64,000 nt of DNA from Serinus canaria (Eukaryota > Chordata > Aves > Passeriformes > Fringillidae). The position numbers and the translations under genes are program-made. Shown here in pieces: positions 62,439 to 64,000 of this stretch. The notes beneath the pieces are model-generated. The model saw nothing but the letters and a program-made list of their open reading frames with translations. It was not told the DNA's origin and made no database searches. The stretch's first letter is position 1; each line of letters starts with the position of its first letter. Where the stretch lies: the NCBI RefSeq assembly GCF_022539315.1, contig NC_066333.1:6643501-6707500 (forward strand), given 5' to 3'.

Positions 62439-64000
62439 CTACATCAGCCGGAGCAGGTCCTCGAAGTTGAGCAGGTCGTTGGCCACCTCAGACCAGGCTG
62501 CGTGGGTTGCCCTGTCCATCTCCGGGGCCAGGCTGTTGCTGCTCTCCAGAGTGTGGTTCGTGCCACCAATGACTTCGTGGCACTCAGGGCACGTGCTCTT
62601 CTGCATTGCCCCCCCACACTCCCCAATTACATAGATGTGCCCATTTTTGCACTTGAACCAGTGGCCACGGGGACAGCCGATGGCACTGACAATCTGCACC
62701 CGCTCAGCTTCAGAAATCCCCAGCCCTGACATGGGCAAGCTCACATTGATCTTCTTCAGGTGAGCCTTCACTGCAGCCTCATCCTCCTCTGTGAATTTCT
62801 TTGTCCCTTCCAGGATCTCACGTGCACTGTTAACCTCTGCTGCGATGTCTGCGGGCATCACCCTACTTGCTTTGCACCTTGCCAAGAGGTTCAGCAAGTA
62901 AGTCAGTCTCTGGATCTCAGACTGCAGGTCAGTGACCTCCTGTTCTGTAAAACTGATGCGTTGCCTATCCAACCACTTCTGCACTTCATCCAGCCTCTTT
63001 ATCAGCCCCTTCTTTTCATTCTCATCAATTTTGTTAAGAGAATTAGTTAGGTCTGCTACACGTTTGTAGAAATTAAGCAGGTTCTCAACTAGTCCGATAC
63101 TCTTTGTGGAGAGAGGAGAAGCTTTTAGTTTCTCTTGCAGCATGGCATACTTAGAGGATAGGTGATGCCTCAGAAAAAGATTCTGTGTCAGTGCAGCCTG
63201 CAGTCTCCGTCTGTTAGACTCAATTTCCTCTGCCGGGCCTTGGATTTTCTGTTTCACCCTGTTCTATCTCCTCCACCTGCCTTTTCACACTGCTGCCATA
63301 TCTCAGATTCTTTCTGATGGGTGTCTGACACAGAGGGCATACCTTCAGCTTGACAACATCATCATCTTCATCCATATAGTGGTCAAGGCCTTGAGACTCA
63401 AAGACATGGCCACAGTCTTCAAGCTGTACAAACCGAGCATCTGGGTCATCCTCAAAGCCAAAGAAGATCTGAGTGAGTTCCTCGTGGTCACAAACAAGGC
63501 ACTTCTTTGGGCAGGGCTCTCCACACAATCCAACACAGGGATGACCACAGGGCAGCATCTTCGTGCAGGGAACATTGCAGCGAGGCCTGTTGCATGGCTC
63601 AGAGCAAAGCTTGGTACACTGGTAGTGCTGGCACTGCCACTCACATGGCTCAGCACAAGGAACACAGCTTTCCCAACACTTCTTTTTGCACTTGCTGTGA
63701 ATACAATAGTTCTGACATTCCTTCTGACAAGGAGGACATTCTGTAGTACAAGGCTCTTGACACTTGTGGGAACAGATCAAGACACGCTTGCATGGGCGGT
63801 CACATGCCTTATGAAATCTTCCTCCAAAGCAAGTATGACAGGAACCTGAACATACATGACCACATGCCAGTGTGACAGAACACTTACTCTCACATTTCAC
63901 AGCCTCCTCATGTCCCATCCTAGTCATCCAGCAAGAAACTTCCTGCTCGTGGCCACATTTCAGTGTGGCTGTAACCCGTTTAGGACAGTTAATTGTGCAT
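62439..64000 (-). CDS. ZNFX1: ZNFX1-type NFX1 zinc-finger helicase, C-terminal part, with an apparent frameshift
   Basis: ZNFX1 is an SF1 helicase that acts as an interferon-linked RNA sensor in mammals. Only about the last 520 codons are inside the window, and the helicase domain is not. Reading from 64000 down there are Cys-rich NFX1-type fingers (CGHVCSGSCHTC, CSHKCQEPC, CGHPCVGLC), a VCPLCQTPIRKNLRYG block, a helical region, then an RZ-type finger (CPRGHWFKCKNGHIY, GECGGAM, CPEC) and the end at TAG 62441-62439. The region is intronless here. At 63257-63259 one extra G in a GGG run (+ strand CCC) shifts the frame: the upstream frame stops at 63220 while the homologous frame continues from KQKIQG. 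Both halves are otherwise intact, so an assembly indel is as likely as a real mutation. It could be a paralogue of true ZNFX1. Confidence 0.88.

Noticed and set aside
63379..63849. A 156-codon + strand open frame
   Set aside because: It is a shadow of the Cys-rich ZNFX1 coding strand.

Overview
This window is vertebrate nuclear DNA, almost certainly from a bird and probably a songbird. Introns are short, with GT-AG exon structure throughout. CR1 LINE fragments are the dominant repeat. Solo LTRs of two families that I recognise as typical of passerine genomes sit in introns. No bacterial or viral genes are present.

Layout. Positions 885-55,291 hold four transglutaminase-superfamily genes in tandem on the + strand. 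Gene A (885-7,338) is TGM3-like and only its last eight exons are inside the window. Gene B (11,351-24,415, 695 aa) and gene C (26,891-41,116, 700 aa) are complete and TGM6-like. Gene D (45,763-55,291, 697 aa) is EPB42, erythrocyte band 4.2. A, B and C share the same exon boundaries and phases and have complete Cys-His-Asp triads plus the transition-state Trp. EPB42 keeps the same exon plan and, unlike the human protein, still has Cys, His and Asp, but it has lost the Trp and the third calcium site. On the - strand, CCNDBP1 (56,162-61,704, 11 exons, 335 aa) converges tail-to-tail with EPB42. Behind it on the same strand is the 3' end of a ZNFX1-type gene (62,439 to beyond 64,000), with NFX1 fingers and an RZ finger, interrupted by one apparent single-base frameshift.

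How the genes relate. A, B, C and EPB42 are products of tandem duplication of one 13-coding-exon ancestor. The EPB42/CCNDBP1 convergence matches the human 15q15 arrangement as I know it. The genes upstream of EPB42, however, look like TGM3 and TGM6 (human 20p13), not TGM5 and TGM7. CCNDBP1 and ZNFX1 are separate, unrelated neighbours.

Most notable observations: the triad-retaining but Trp-less EPB42; the TGM3-TGM6-EPB42 order; a GGGGCC hexanucleotide run in CCNDBP1 intron 1 just after the splice donor; a 68-bp minisatellite filling the gap between ZNFX1 and CCNDBP1; two inverted copies of one LTR family, each within about 75 bp of a splice acceptor of gene B; and an LTR almost abutting the donor of the catalytic exon of gene C. 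I did not find a wholly new gene system. All exon calls come from reading splice sites, phase and homology by eye; no alignment or transcript evidence was available.
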